Positions 6,034 to 14,423 of a stretch of 64,000 nt of DNA are shown here, piece after piece; within the stretch, counting starts at the first letter, position 1, and each line of letters opens with the position of its first letter. The position numbers and the translations under genes were made by a program. The stretch spans positions 1 to 64,000 of the forward strand of contig CALXQW010000002.1 of NCBI GenBank assembly GCA_944390805.1. The letters are read 5' to 3'. This DNA comes from an uncultured Opitutales bacterium. GTDB lineage: Bacteria; Verrucomicrobiota; Verrucomicrobiia; Opitutales; Intestinicryptomonadaceae. The notes beneath the pieces are model-generated. The model searched no databases. It worked only from the letters and a program-made list of their open reading frames with translations, and was not told the origin of the DNA.

Positions 6034-7932
6034 CTATTTATTTTTTGCTGTGTTTGGCAACCCAGATTTATTAGGTGGTGTAGGAGGGGTTGGAGGCTTT
6101 GGAGGAGTTGGAGAGGTTGGACGAGTTGGCGTACTATATGAAGAAGGTCCTGTAGGAGCACTTGAAGGCGTTGGTTTGCTTGCTTCAGATGGGGGTGTTG
6201 GTTTACTTGCTTTAGAGGGAGGTGTTGGTCCAGACGCATAATATTTCTTAAAATCCTCTAAGTCATTGTACCATATTCTGTAATCCATATTTTCATAGGC
6301 CCGATACAAATTTTCTTCGTCAACAGCATTTGAATCTGTTTCTAATATATTAATTCCATAAGAATAATCACCCCGTTTATCCATATCAATTCCCATTGCA
6401 TAATCATATGCATGTCTGGCCTCATGAATAAATATTGATTCAAAAGTATTCTTTCCAGAAGATACTACTCCTTTTCTGTTAAGAAGTGTATATCCAGAAT
6501 TAGTATTTACATCATATTCATTAATTGTAATTTGATTTTTAGCTCTATTATATCCTCCAGCACCTTCAGAATCATCTCTATAAAAAACTTTTACAACATT
6601 ATTTTTATCTCTTGAGATGTTATATACTGCAGAAGATTTATCCTCTGCATACCTTGATTTTAAGACTTTTTCTATTAATTTTTTTGCTTTTTCTTGCTGT
6701 CTTTTATTTGATTTAGGATCTGGAATAAAAATACTTCCGAATAAATCTATTCCATTAATAACACTATTTACGCAGAATGCATATAGGTTTAAACCGCCAG
6801 CTTCTGCTATGGGATCGCGATTGATCCAGCGACCGCTTTCAGGATTATAATGGCGGTATGTGTAATAATATAGGCCGGTGTCTTCGTCGTACGGCTTGGT
6901 TGCATGGCGGTAACGGTTGGCATCGGCATATGTGCCGCCTTTGCTTATTAGCTTGCCAAACGGATCGTACTCATAATATGCAACTACGTTATCGCTACTA
7001 TCAACTATTTGCCTTACGTTGCCTTCTGCATCATAGCGGAAATATTTTGCCCCGGCATGTTCGCCAGTGCGTTCTACAGCCTTAAGCAGTCCTCCAGCCC
7101 CGCCGGCGCCTTCAAGCGTTTGCGAGGCGTCTAAGCCCCATAGGTAGCGCGTGCGTTCTGTGCCGTCCTCATACACGGCTATCTCATATTTGCCAAGATA
7201 TATGTAATATTCTGTTTTCTGAGGTATTGCCACAGAATTTATATATTTCAAGGTGCGTTTTAGGGCCTTACGGCCGAGATAGTCGTACGAGTATTCTATG
7301 CGGATGTCTCCTTCAGCAGGCGACATAGGCTCTACCGCTATAAGGCGGTTTTCAGCGTTATAAACATATTTCTTTGTGCCGTCGGACGTTTGATTGCCGT
7401 CGGCATCATATACGGGAACTTCCTCTCCTATGGCGGTGTATTGGTTCAAGGAGTTTGTTGTATAGGTCTTGGTGATACCGTTTTCGGTAGAAGAAGTTCT
7501 ATTACCGATGGAATCGTACGCGTATGTGTGCGTGTTATTCTGGCTTACAAGCTCATTACGGGTATTGTATGAGAAGGTATCGGTGCTTTGTGTTGCGTAT
7601 ACACTGCCTGCTTTAGATCTTTGAGTGCGTAATCCAAGAGAATCGTAAACATAGCCATAATTACTTATGCGGGTATTGGCTGCGCTACGATTGTCCAAGC
7701 TTATTATCATATCCCTATTGGCTTCGTAAGTGTAGACAATGTTTCTATTATTCTGAGATAGTATCTCAAGCAAATTCGTATCTGCTTTATATGTGTAGGT
7801 AAAGGTATCGGAACCGTCGGAGATTTCGTCCATTCTTCCAAAACTATCATAAGAGTAGGTTATGCTCTGTTCTGCCTGACCAACGGCACTCGCGTTGCGG
7901 ACCTCATAACCACCAATACGCCCACCTACCAT
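6034..7932 (-). CDS. N-terminally short Rhs protein with zincin tip (cassette D)
   Basis: 632 residues. Residues about 20-330 are YD/RHS repeats (for example YDSFGRM, YDSIGNRT, YDADGNQT, YDYLGRK), followed by the conserved core end (TGLYYYTYRHYNPESGRW and RDPIAEAGG near residue 375). The tip carries FIHEARHAYDYAMG near residue 502, an HExxH zinc site, and EENLYRAYENMDYR about 35 residues later, again the M91-like layout. After the tip comes an unusual Pro/Ser/Thr-rich tail of about 65 residues. Full Rhs proteins are much longer and start with export signals and a complete beta-cage; here the repeats start at once after the ATG and no signal is present. It is therefore a truncated or orphan copy, although the longest one here. 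One secreted gene follows six bases later. Confidence 0.82.
   Translation of the reverse strand: MVGGRIGGYEVRNASAVGQAEQSITYSYDSFGRMDEISDGSDTFTYTYKADTNLLEILSQNNRNIVYTYEANRDMIISLDNRSAANTRISNYGYVYDSLGLRTQRSKAGSVYATQSTDTFSYNTRNELVSQNNTHTYAYDSIGNRTSSTENGITKTYTTNSLNQYTAIGEEVPVYDADGNQTSDGTKKYVYNAENRLIAVEPMSPAEGDIRIEYSYDYLGRKALKRTLKYINSVAIPQKTEYYIYLGKYEIAVYEDGTERTRYLWGLDASQTLEGAGGAGGLLKAVERTGEHAGAKYFRYDAEGNVRQIVDSSDNVVAYYEYDPFGKLISKGGTYADANRYRHATKPYDEDTGLYYYTYRHYNPESGRWINRDPIAEAGGLNLYAFCVNSVINGIDLFGSIFIPDPKSNKRQQEKAKKLIEKVLKSRYAEDKSSAVYNISRDKNNVVKVFYRDDSEGAGGYNRAKNQITINEYDVNTNSGYTLLNRKGVVSSGKNTFESIFIHEARHAYDYAMGIDMDKRGDYSYGINILETDSNAVDEENLYRAYENMDYRIWYNDLEDFKKYYASGPTPPSKASKPTPPSEASKPTPSSAPTGPSSYSTPTRPTSPTPPKPPTPPTPPNKSGLPNTAKNK
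6075..6231. repeat. Low-complexity repeats encoding the Pro-rich tail of Rhs tip D
   Basis: Imperfect GGNGTTGG-type repeats on the plus strand, read on the minus strand as Pro-Thr/Ser-Pro and SKPTPPSEA-like units. They resemble the linker repeats at 4901-4949, but here they encode the extreme C-terminus. Confidence 0.75.
6778..7030 (-). repeat. Rhs core repeat, copy D (in the longest Rhs gene)
   Basis: This is the reference copy for the three shorter ones at 1-96, 2481-2733 and 5032-5180. The cores are nearly identical while all the flanking tips differ, the signature of recombination or duplication through the core end. Confidence 0.9.
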
Positions 7933-8066
7933 TATATCTTAATAAAAATGGCTTTGACTTTTCTTCAACACTATCAATACTTATTTCCTTTTACAAAAAC
8001 GTTCCTTGATAAAAGAATTTACTGCGGCAAAATTATAGCTGCATTTTCTGTGCAATAAATGCCTAG

Positions 8067-8088
8067 CTCCATATGAGAAAATATGGAG
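8067..8088. other. Hairpin between the Rhs locus and tRNA-Leu
   Basis: CTCCATAT (8067-8074), a six-base loop, ATATGGAG (8081-8088). There is no clear T-run after it on either strand. It could be a weak terminator or a 5' structure. The 218-base gap 7933-8150 holds nothing else I can support. Confidence 0.35.
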
Positions 8089-8150
8089 TTAAGAACTTTT
8101 GTTTTCTTCTTTTAGATAATGCAGATTTTAGCCGTAAAAATACGCATAAT

Positions 8151-8234
8151 GCTCGAGTGGCGGAATGGTAGACGCTGCGGACTTAAAATCCGTTGACCTT
8201 ATCAGTCGTGCGGGTTCAAGTCCCGCCTCGAGCA
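8151..8234 (+). tRNA. tRNA-Leu(TAA)
   Basis: Acceptor stem GCTCGAG (8151-8157) pairs with CTCGAGC (8227-8233), with A as discriminator. The anticodon loop reads CTTAAAA, giving anticodon TAA. A variable arm of leucine type follows and the T-loop is GGTTCAAGTCC. The 3' CCA is not encoded. It marks the border between the Rhs locus and the ordinary chromosome. Confidence 0.95.
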
Positions 8235-8610
8235 CTTATTAACTTATTTGTGATCAAAACTTCTTCTTTATCTGTAATTGGTACCCAATATAATCTACTC
8301 TTATTCTTATGCCTTCTTTCTTTGGGGAAAATGTAATACAATATCTCCACTGCAATATAATATTTCTGAAACTCAAATATCTAATAAATAAGATCACATC
8401 TGTAAGGGAATGATATATTCCGCCTAAAATTTATTGATGCACACTTGAGAACTTTACAGATAAAAAGACATTAAGAATTTCTAAAAATACACGCCATCAA
8501 AATTTTCTTATAAGTATCATACCTGTTAAAATACGTATTAAAAAAAGTAAGGAAATCTTTAAAGGTGTCCTTAATTGACTTTCTAAGAAAAATAAGAATC
8601 ATTTTCATTT
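8235..8610. other. Intergenic stretch without recognised gene
   Basis: 376 AT-rich bases after the tRNA. I see no reading frame of gene quality, no tRNA and no strong hairpin. A promoter for the gene at 8611 is presumably here, but no box stands out. Confidence 0.5.
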
Positions 8611-9267
8611 ATGAAATATTTGATTGCCCTTTTGTTTCTTTTACCCGCATGCATTTTTGCACAGATATTTGTTGGCAATGTGGGTAGAGGGAAAAATTCT
8701 GGTGTGACAATAACACCAAAAGCCCCAAAGTTTAAGGGAGGAGCGATTGTAGGCCGCAATACGTTTATATCGGAAACAAAGAGCCTTGAAATGCCTCTCG
8801 ATAAAGCCGTAGAGATATTATCCTCCACAAATGTAATATCTGGAGCGGATTTTGGAGACGAACTCTCAATTCCGGCTCAGGCCGCCGCTTTGGCAAGCAT
8901 AGTTTACTACCCAAATAAAACTTCGGCATCGGTAAAAATACGGCAGCTGTTCGACAACGCAAAATATATAGAGGGAAAAATATATGCGCTTATGGCGGCT
9001 AAATTTATTCTCGGAGAAAAGGCATATAGAAATATGCTGGAAAAATTAGATGCAAATTCAGAGATTAATGTGATATACTCCACAAACCTGCGCAAGGTCA
9101 GCGTAAAGGAAATGCTTGATGCCTATAATAGAAGAACATCGGCATTCCTTCCGAGCAAATCTGTGATGAATCCAAAAACAAGAGTTATTGTTGGAGAAGA
9201 CGAATCTTATTACTCACCCACTCCACCGCGTCCGCCTACAATAATAATTATTCCAAATGCAAATTGA
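8611..9267 (+). CDS. Small secreted protein of unknown function (possible MchS3-like domain)
   Basis: 218 residues with a Sec signal peptide (MKYLIALLFLLPACIFA, cleavage near residue 17). The middle (about 60-150), with its GKIYALMAAKFILGE segment, faintly recalls the MchS3-type domain in which a similar helix ends in YAL.GL; this is a weak impression. The C-terminus is proline-rich and ends in a run of Ile. It stands alone, with more than 300 bases on either side, and does not look part of the ABC importer operon downstream. Confidence 0.6.
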   Translation: MKYLIALLFLLPACIFAQIFVGNVGRGKNSGVTITPKAPKFKGGAIVGRNTFISETKSLEMPLDKAVEILSSTNVISGADFGDELSIPAQAAALASIVYYPNKTSASVKIRQLFDNAKYIEGKIYALMAAKFILGEKAYRNMLEKLDANSEINVIYSTNLRKVSVKEMLDAYNRRTSAFLPSKSVMNPKTRVIVGEDESYYSPTPPRPPTIIIIPNAN

Positions 9268-9570
9268 TTGAGGCTACGCACAGATTGAGAAATGCCACCA
9301 AAATACAAAACAACTATCTAAAAGATTTTCTTGAAGATAGAATATTGAAAAATGGCAATTGACAATATCTGGAAAATTCAGCAACGAAGGAAGTTTTTAA
9401 ACATATAAATATTTATTGATACAACACATCAATAAATAATGCAAAAATTAATTGCACAAATGTTTAAGATAAAAAAGCTAAGTTAAGGATAAATCAAAGG
9501 CCATCTATGGCGTTTTTACTTGAAAGGGCTGAGCATTTCTGGAGAATGAATACTAAAATAGAACAATTTT
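9268..9570. promoter_or_regulatory. Upstream region of the ABC importer operon with two inverted repeats
   Basis: The gap holds a perfect 9-base inverted repeat, TTTATTGAT (9412-9420) and ATCAATAAA (9428-9436), and directly after it TGCAA (9440-9444) and TTGCA (9452-9456). Such symmetry 115-160 bases upstream of the start at 9571 could be an operator. A small GCCAT/ATGGC hairpin followed by five T lies near 9500-9516. No known riboswitch was recognised. Confidence 0.35.
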
Positions 9571-10545
9571 ATGAATATTAAAAAAATATATGCCGGAATA
9601 CTTGCAGCTGTGTTAACCTTATCGACGGTATTGTCGGCTGAGGACAAAGTTGTACTTAGGGTCGGTCATTTCCCGAATATAACACACGCGCAAGCCTTGG
9701 TGGCGCATCAGTTAAGCAGACAGGGCAAAGGATGGTTCGAGCAGCGCTTGGGAGACGGTGTTGAAATTCAGTGGAATCTTTACAATGCCGGACCGACAGC
9801 AATGGAGGCTCTATTTGCAAATTCTTTGGACATAACATATGTGGGACCAAGTCCGGCGCTCAACGCATATTCAAAAACGCGCCAGCGCGACATAAAGATA
9901 ATATCTGGCGCGGCTGATGGCGGAGCGGCACTTGTGGTAAATCCAAAGCTCGGCCTTAAGACGCAAAAAGATTTCATTGGCAAGAAGATAGCCACCCCGC
10001 AGATGGGAAATACCCAAGATGTTGCATGCCGCGCTTGGCTTATAGATGCTGGGCTGAAGATAACTCTTACGGGAGGAGATGCGCACATTCTGCCAACGGC
10101 AAATCCGGAGCAATTATCGCTTTTCAAACAGGGATTGGTAGATGCGGTCTGGACGGTGGAACCATGGGTTAGCCGCCTGATAGACAACGCCGGCGGAGAG
10201 GTATTGTACGACCAAAAAGAAGCCGTAACAACAGTTCTTGTTACATGCAACCGCGTGTTGAAAGAGCATAAGGATCTTGTGGACAAATTCATAAAGGCGC
10301 ACGAGGAGCTGACAGACTGGATTATTGCCCATCCACAAGAGGCTCAGGAGCTTGTCCGCAAGGAATTGGAGGATACAACGAGAGGAAAGATTGCAAAAGA
10401 GCTGGTTGCCTCCTCATGGAAACGCCTAATATTTACCAACAAGGTAAATGTGCCTGAGCTGAACAAATTTGTTGAATACGCATACGAATGCGGTTTTATC
10501 AGAAATAAAATAGACACTAAAAATCTTTTCTACAAGCGCGACTAA
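9571..10545 (+). CDS. ABC importer substrate-binding protein (sulfonate/nitrate/taurine type)
   Basis: 324 residues. Signal peptide at residues 1-22 (cleavage near LSAED). The mature part starts with the VLRVGHFPNITHAQALVAH segment typical of NMT1/SsuA/TauA-type binding proteins, and continues with the AMEALFANSLDITYVGPSPAL and IISGAADGGAALVV segments that line the ligand cleft. It is the periplasmic ligand receptor of the importer whose ATPase and permease follow with overlaps of one and four bases. The family binds aliphatic sulfonates, nitrate, taurine or pyrimidine precursors; the ligand cannot be read from the sequence. No sulfonate-oxidising monooxygenase is nearby. Confidence 0.9.
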   Translation: MNIKKIYAGILAAVLTLSTVLSAEDKVVLRVGHFPNITHAQALVAHQLSRQGKGWFEQRLGDGVEIQWNLYNAGPTAMEALFANSLDITYVGPSPALNAYSKTRQRDIKIISGAADGGAALVVNPKLGLKTQKDFIGKKIATPQMGNTQDVACRAWLIDAGLKITLTGGDAHILPTANPEQLSLFKQGLVDAVWTVEPWVSRLIDNAGGEVLYDQKEAVTTVLVTCNRVLKEHKDLVDKFIKAHEELTDWIIAHPQEAQELVRKELEDTTRGKIAKELVASSWKRLIFTNKVNVPELNKFVEYAYECGFIRNKIDTKNLFYKRD

Positions 10546-11351
10546 TGAGTGTTCATAAAGAGTTGGAAAATGTCGCTCCGTCAAAGCTTTGGGTGCGCGG
10601 CGTAAACAAGGTGTTTCACGGAGCCCAGGGCAAGACCGTGGCCCTTGAGAACGTCAATCTTAAGGTTGACGAGGGAGAATTTGTATGTCTTGTGGGGCCG
10701 AGTGGCTGCGGTAAGTCAACTTTGCTAAATCTTATAGCGGGTCTGGACAAGCCTACGTCGGGGGAGATTCTCATGGACGACAAGCCCATAACTGGGCCAG
10801 GAAGAGACAGAATGGTAATGTTTCAAGAGCATGCGCTGTTCCCGTGGCTAGATGTTATGGGAAATGTGCTTTTTGGGCTTAAGTTAAAGCCCAACCTTAC
10901 AAACCCGGAGCGTAAAGAAGTTGCGAAGTTCTACATACACCTGGTCGGGCTTGAGAAGTTTATGCACGCGTCTATACATGAGCTTTCCGGTGGAATGAGG
11001 CAGAGAGTTGCTCTTGCCCGTGCGCTCGCGCCAAACCCGAGGATACTTCTTATGGACGAAACTTTCGGCGCGCTCGACGCCCTTACAAGGGAGCAGCTCT
11101 ACGGAGAACTTCAAGACATATGGCAGAAGCGCAGAAAGACCATAATATTTGTAACGCACAACATACGCGAGGCTGTCTGTTTGGGCGACAGGGTTATTTT
11201 ATTTTCCCCCCACCCTGGAAGAATAGTAAGAGAGTTTAAGATAGAGGCGCTGAACCGCCCAAGGGACATTAACGATCCGAACCTTACAAACTACGCAAGC
11301 ACCATAACTGCCGCATTGAAGCAGCATATAGGAGGCTCGGTTGCAGAATGA
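10545..11351 (+). CDS. ABC importer ATP-binding protein (SsuB/TauB/NrtD type)
   Basis: 268 residues. Walker A GPSGCGKST is near residue 57, a Q-loop lies in MVMFQEHALFPW, the signature is LSGGMRQR, Walker B is ILLMDETFGALD and the switch histidine is in VTHNIREAV. All are intact, so the ATPase should be active. Its ATG overlaps the last base of the binding-protein stop codon, and its own stop overlaps the permease start by four bases, so the three genes are coupled. It energises uptake of the same ligand; the MVMFQEHALFPWL stretch is typical of the sulfonate/nitrate/taurine subfamily. Confidence 0.93.
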   Translation: MSVHKELENVAPSKLWVRGVNKVFHGAQGKTVALENVNLKVDEGEFVCLVGPSGCGKSTLLNLIAGLDKPTSGEILMDDKPITGPGRDRMVMFQEHALFPWLDVMGNVLFGLKLKPNLTNPERKEVAKFYIHLVGLEKFMHASIHELSGGMRQRVALARALAPNPRILLMDETFGALDALTREQLYGELQDIWQKRRKTIIFVTHNIREAVCLGDRVILFSPHPGRIVREFKIEALNRPRDINDPNLTNYASTITAALKQHIGGSVAE

Positions 11352-12172
11352 AAAATAATATAGAACCGGAAGATAATTTAAGCACCGCTGAAAAGCTAAA
11401 GGCATTTTTAAAGAGATGGATAGGTCCATTTCTAGTTGCGGTTGTTTTGCTTGGGCTTTGGGAAGGTTTGAGCCGCTATTACGACGCCTATCTGATACTT
11501 CCACCGCCATCGAGCGTTGCGGAATACCTGTGGAATGCAACTCTCGACGGCACTCTCCCCGGGGCAATACTTGTAACCTTAAAGAGACTGCTTGTAGGCT
11601 ATTTTATAGGAATAGCTCTTGGAATTCCGCTGGGAATGCTGTGCGCAAGGCTCAAGGTATTTAGGGATACTTTAGGACTTATTGCGATGGGTTTGCAGGC
11701 GCTTCCAAGCGTATGTTGGGTTCCTCTTGCAATGTTGTGGTTTGGCCAGACGGAAAAGGCTATGTTGTTTGTTGTGGTTATGGGAACGGTGTGGTCGCTG
11801 ATAATTGCAACTCAGCACGGAGTAAACAGCATTCCGCCAATATATGTCAGGGCGGCAGAGACAATGGGCTCAAAGGGAATGTATACGTGGATACATGTAA
11901 TACTTCCGGCAGCATTTCCAAACATACTCGGCGGTATGAAGCAAGGTTGGGCCTTTGCGTGGAGATCGCTTATGGCGGCAGAGATTTACGTTGTTATACT
12001 TACAGGATTCGGCCTTGGACAGCTGCTTCACTACGGCAGAGAGCTCATGGAGATGAGCCAGGTGATAGGCGTTATGTTTGTGGTAATAGTAATAGGGCTT
12101 CTGGCAGACAAGTTGCTATTCTCTCCTTGGGAGAATTTCCTCCGTAAAAAATGGGGAATTACCAACGAGTAA
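11348..12172 (+). CDS. ABC importer permease (SsuC/TauC/NrtB type)
   Basis: 274 residues with about six membrane helices. The EAA loop that docks the ATPase lies in VRAAETMGSKGMYTWIHVILPAAFP, here seen as RAAETMG followed by ILPAAFPNILGG. The start overlaps the ATPase gene by four bases. It is the last gene of the importer operon; a strong terminator follows at 12208. Confidence 0.92.
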   Translation: MKNNIEPEDNLSTAEKLKAFLKRWIGPFLVAVVLLGLWEGLSRYYDAYLILPPPSSVAEYLWNATLDGTLPGAILVTLKRLLVGYFIGIALGIPLGMLCARLKVFRDTLGLIAMGLQALPSVCWVPLAMLWFGQTEKAMLFVVVMGTVWSLIIATQHGVNSIPPIYVRAAETMGSKGMYTWIHVILPAAFPNILGGMKQGWAFAWRSLMAAEIYVVILTGFGLGQLLHYGRELMEMSQVIGVMFVVIVIGLLADKLLFSPWENFLRKKWGITNE

Positions 12173-12207
12173 TATTGGAAGCCTCTTAATAAGAATCTTG
12201 GCAAATA

Positions 12208-12243
12208 AAAAAATAGCGGCATTTTTTTGCCGCTATTTTTTTT
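12208..12243 (+). terminator. Bidirectional rho-independent terminator
   Basis: AAATAGCGGCA (12211-12221) pairs with TGCCGCTATTT (12228-12238) around a T loop, with a T-run after it and an A-run before it. It can end the ABC operon on the plus strand and the gene at 12300-14186 on the minus strand. Confidence 0.9.
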
Positions 12244-12299
12244 ATTCTAAGTATCTATCGCCAAGATGCGCTTTGATTGCAGATATGCTATGGATTCCA

Positions 12300-14186
12300 T
12301 CAGTTTTCAGGAGTTATAATACTATTGCCTATGTCGAATAAGACCTTGGCGTTTTCAGGCTGCTGACTCTTTGCATTTATGATGCCACCGTCTGGCCCCA
12401 GCACAGTGTTATTCAATACAGAAAGCCCGTCAACATTCCTGATAAACATAGCAGCGCACGCCGGATTAACAAAAACATTGCCTTCTATTATAATATTCTT
12501 GTGAGCGTAAAAGCCTTTGCTACCCTCCCTGCCGTTGGCCGACATAGTAAATGCCGCAGAATTTGGCGAACGCAAATATGGCCACTCAAAACCGCAGGAA
12601 TCCACTACATTATTTGCAATAATAAGATTTCTCGCATACAAGCCTTCTGGCCAACCCGGTTCGTTTCTTGCCATTATGGCAGAAGCGCTTAAGCCGTAAA
12701 AGTAATTACCCTCAACAAGCCCGTTTGGAGCCTTAAGATACAAGCCAAACCTTCTGGAATTTCTAAATACGGAATTTTTTATTACAAATCCGCTTGAGAA
12801 ATCGAGATTGTACAAAGTTGTGCATGCAAACTTGTCTTTGCCGCATACGACCTTGGGGAGTTTGTCTTTAAAGGTTATGGTGCCATTCTTAAAATCCACA
12901 GATTCAACCTCGGAAACGAAAAATATCTCGAATTTCTTTCCGTCAAAAAAGGCTATTTTATTTCCGGGAGCGTAGTCCTTTTCATAGAACTTCGACTTCT
13001 CAAAGTTTGAACTCTGTGGAGTGGAGGATATGCGCAGGGTGCGGTCGTCAACAACGGAAACTATAAAGTTTGGGCGTAGATATAAGTTTACGGCATCGTC
13101 GGCAACACCTTCGGAAACACAGTTTTCTATCCACGGTCCGGTAACGGAATTTTGAAAGTGGAAAGTGTCTGAATTAGAAACCCTGTACCTGCCCTTCTGC
13201 ATTGAAAGAACACAGTTGATAAAGTTTGGGGCATCGTTGTATGTTCCGGAAAATCCACTGCCGGCGCTTGCCCGTATCTCAAAATCTTTAAACGTTAGAT
13301 CTTTTGTGCTGTTCATGGCGCATACGGCAGCAGGCGGCCGTATGACTATGGTGTATATGTCCCCCTTATTAAAGCCCATTACTGGAGACCCCCCACCGCG
13401 GGTAGGATGCATGGTTATTCTAAATACCTTGTCTGATACGCGCTCAACGGAGCTGTGGAAATATACGTTGGATTTGTTCTCCTGCAATCTGCCGTCTAAC
13501 TTCTTGTCCAAAAAGAAGCCCCATTCGGAGTCTTTAAGCCACGCTTTGTCGAATGGAAGCTGTCCGTCCATTATTTCTATGTCCGCGCTCTTATTTGCCT
13601 CGTTGCGGGAAAGTACAACTCCGGTTGAATATGGCAAAGGATTGTAATCAACCACAAATCCCCTCACAACAACTCTTTCAGTACCGTGGGCCGAAAACAC
13701 ACCCATATTGGGTTTCTTTATCAAAATAGTAGAACCGCTGCCGTCTATGAAGACATCTTTTAATCCTGTAAGAGACATGGCAAAATTGGAATTTTGCAAG
13801 GGCTTTTCAAAGCAGTATGTACCCTTCTTTAAAACTATGCGGCAAGGAGCAGACTTTGCCGCCTCTCTAAAGAGAGCGTAGAATTTGTCTGTCATGCATT
13901 CTCCGCTGTCGGGCACTATTCCAAAGTCTTCCGGATTCAGCGTGTTTTTTGCTTCTACATTCAAGAAGGGCATGCGCCGTGGATAACATTTACCCCACAT
14001 CTTTAACGCCTGCGCGTCTATTTCTTTTTCCGACACAAAGAACTTTTCGTACGCATCTGTTGCCTGAGCCTGATACCTAAGCGCTGAACCGCTTTGAGCC
14101 TTTCCGCAAGATGAAAACAACGCTGCACATAAGAGTGCTGGCATAGCATACTTTAAACCTGATAATGTAAATTCTAACTTATTCAT
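12300..14186 (-). CDS. Secreted lipoprotein with right-handed parallel beta-helix (possible glycoside hydrolase)
   Basis: 628 residues. Signal with a lipobox (ALFSSC, Cys at about 27), so probably anchored in the outer membrane. Residues 70-110 form a pectate-lyase-type cap (NPEDFGIVPDSG and later KKGTYCFEKPLQ). Repeated IENCV, NFINCV and IIIEGNVFVNP rungs indicate a parallel beta-helix. The segment ENCVSEGVADDAVNLY resembles the DDAIN-H region of GH110-type alpha-galactosidases; I regard GH110 as possible but unproven. The protein is likely to act on a polysaccharide or glycan outside the cell. It is a single gene ending at the shared terminator; a 237-base gap separates it from priA. Confidence 0.75.
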   Translation of the reverse strand: MNKLEFTLSGLKYAMPALLCAALFSSCGKAQSGSALRYQAQATDAYEKFFVSEKEIDAQALKMWGKCYPRRMPFLNVEAKNTLNPEDFGIVPDSGECMTDKFYALFREAAKSAPCRIVLKKGTYCFEKPLQNSNFAMSLTGLKDVFIDGSGSTILIKKPNMGVFSAHGTERVVVRGFVVDYNPLPYSTGVVLSRNEANKSADIEIMDGQLPFDKAWLKDSEWGFFLDKKLDGRLQENKSNVYFHSSVERVSDKVFRITMHPTRGGGSPVMGFNKGDIYTIVIRPPAAVCAMNSTKDLTFKDFEIRASAGSGFSGTYNDAPNFINCVLSMQKGRYRVSNSDTFHFQNSVTGPWIENCVSEGVADDAVNLYLRPNFIVSVVDDRTLRISSTPQSSNFEKSKFYEKDYAPGNKIAFFDGKKFEIFFVSEVESVDFKNGTITFKDKLPKVVCGKDKFACTTLYNLDFSSGFVIKNSVFRNSRRFGLYLKAPNGLVEGNYFYGLSASAIMARNEPGWPEGLYARNLIIANNVVDSCGFEWPYLRSPNSAAFTMSANGREGSKGFYAHKNIIIEGNVFVNPACAAMFIRNVDGLSVLNNTVLGPDGGIINAKSQQPENAKVLFDIGNSIITPEN

Positions 14187-14423
14187 AAAGTCCCCTATAC
14201 ATTTTATCTATGTGAAGAAATATAATTTAAAGGCAAATCAAACTCAAACAAAAAACATTCAAGAAATTCCAACTTGCAAAAACGCTGTTTAACACATTCA
14301 AGTTTTCCATTTCACAACTTGGTTTTTACATCATTAAAAAAATATGAAAAGCGGTAAATGCAAATAAGCTACCTGCCTATAATAAAAGGTTTTACTTATA
14401 TTACATAATAAGCGCATCTGCCG

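Noticed and set aside
1..8000. Insertion sequence or transposase within the Rhs locus
   Set aside because: No transposase frame and no terminal inverted repeats; the repeats are explained by the Rhs core.
9520..9570. AAAGGGCTGAGC text resembling part of a TPP riboswitch
   Set aside because: The other conserved parts of the TPP element are missing and the downstream operon is a sulfonate/nitrate-type importer.
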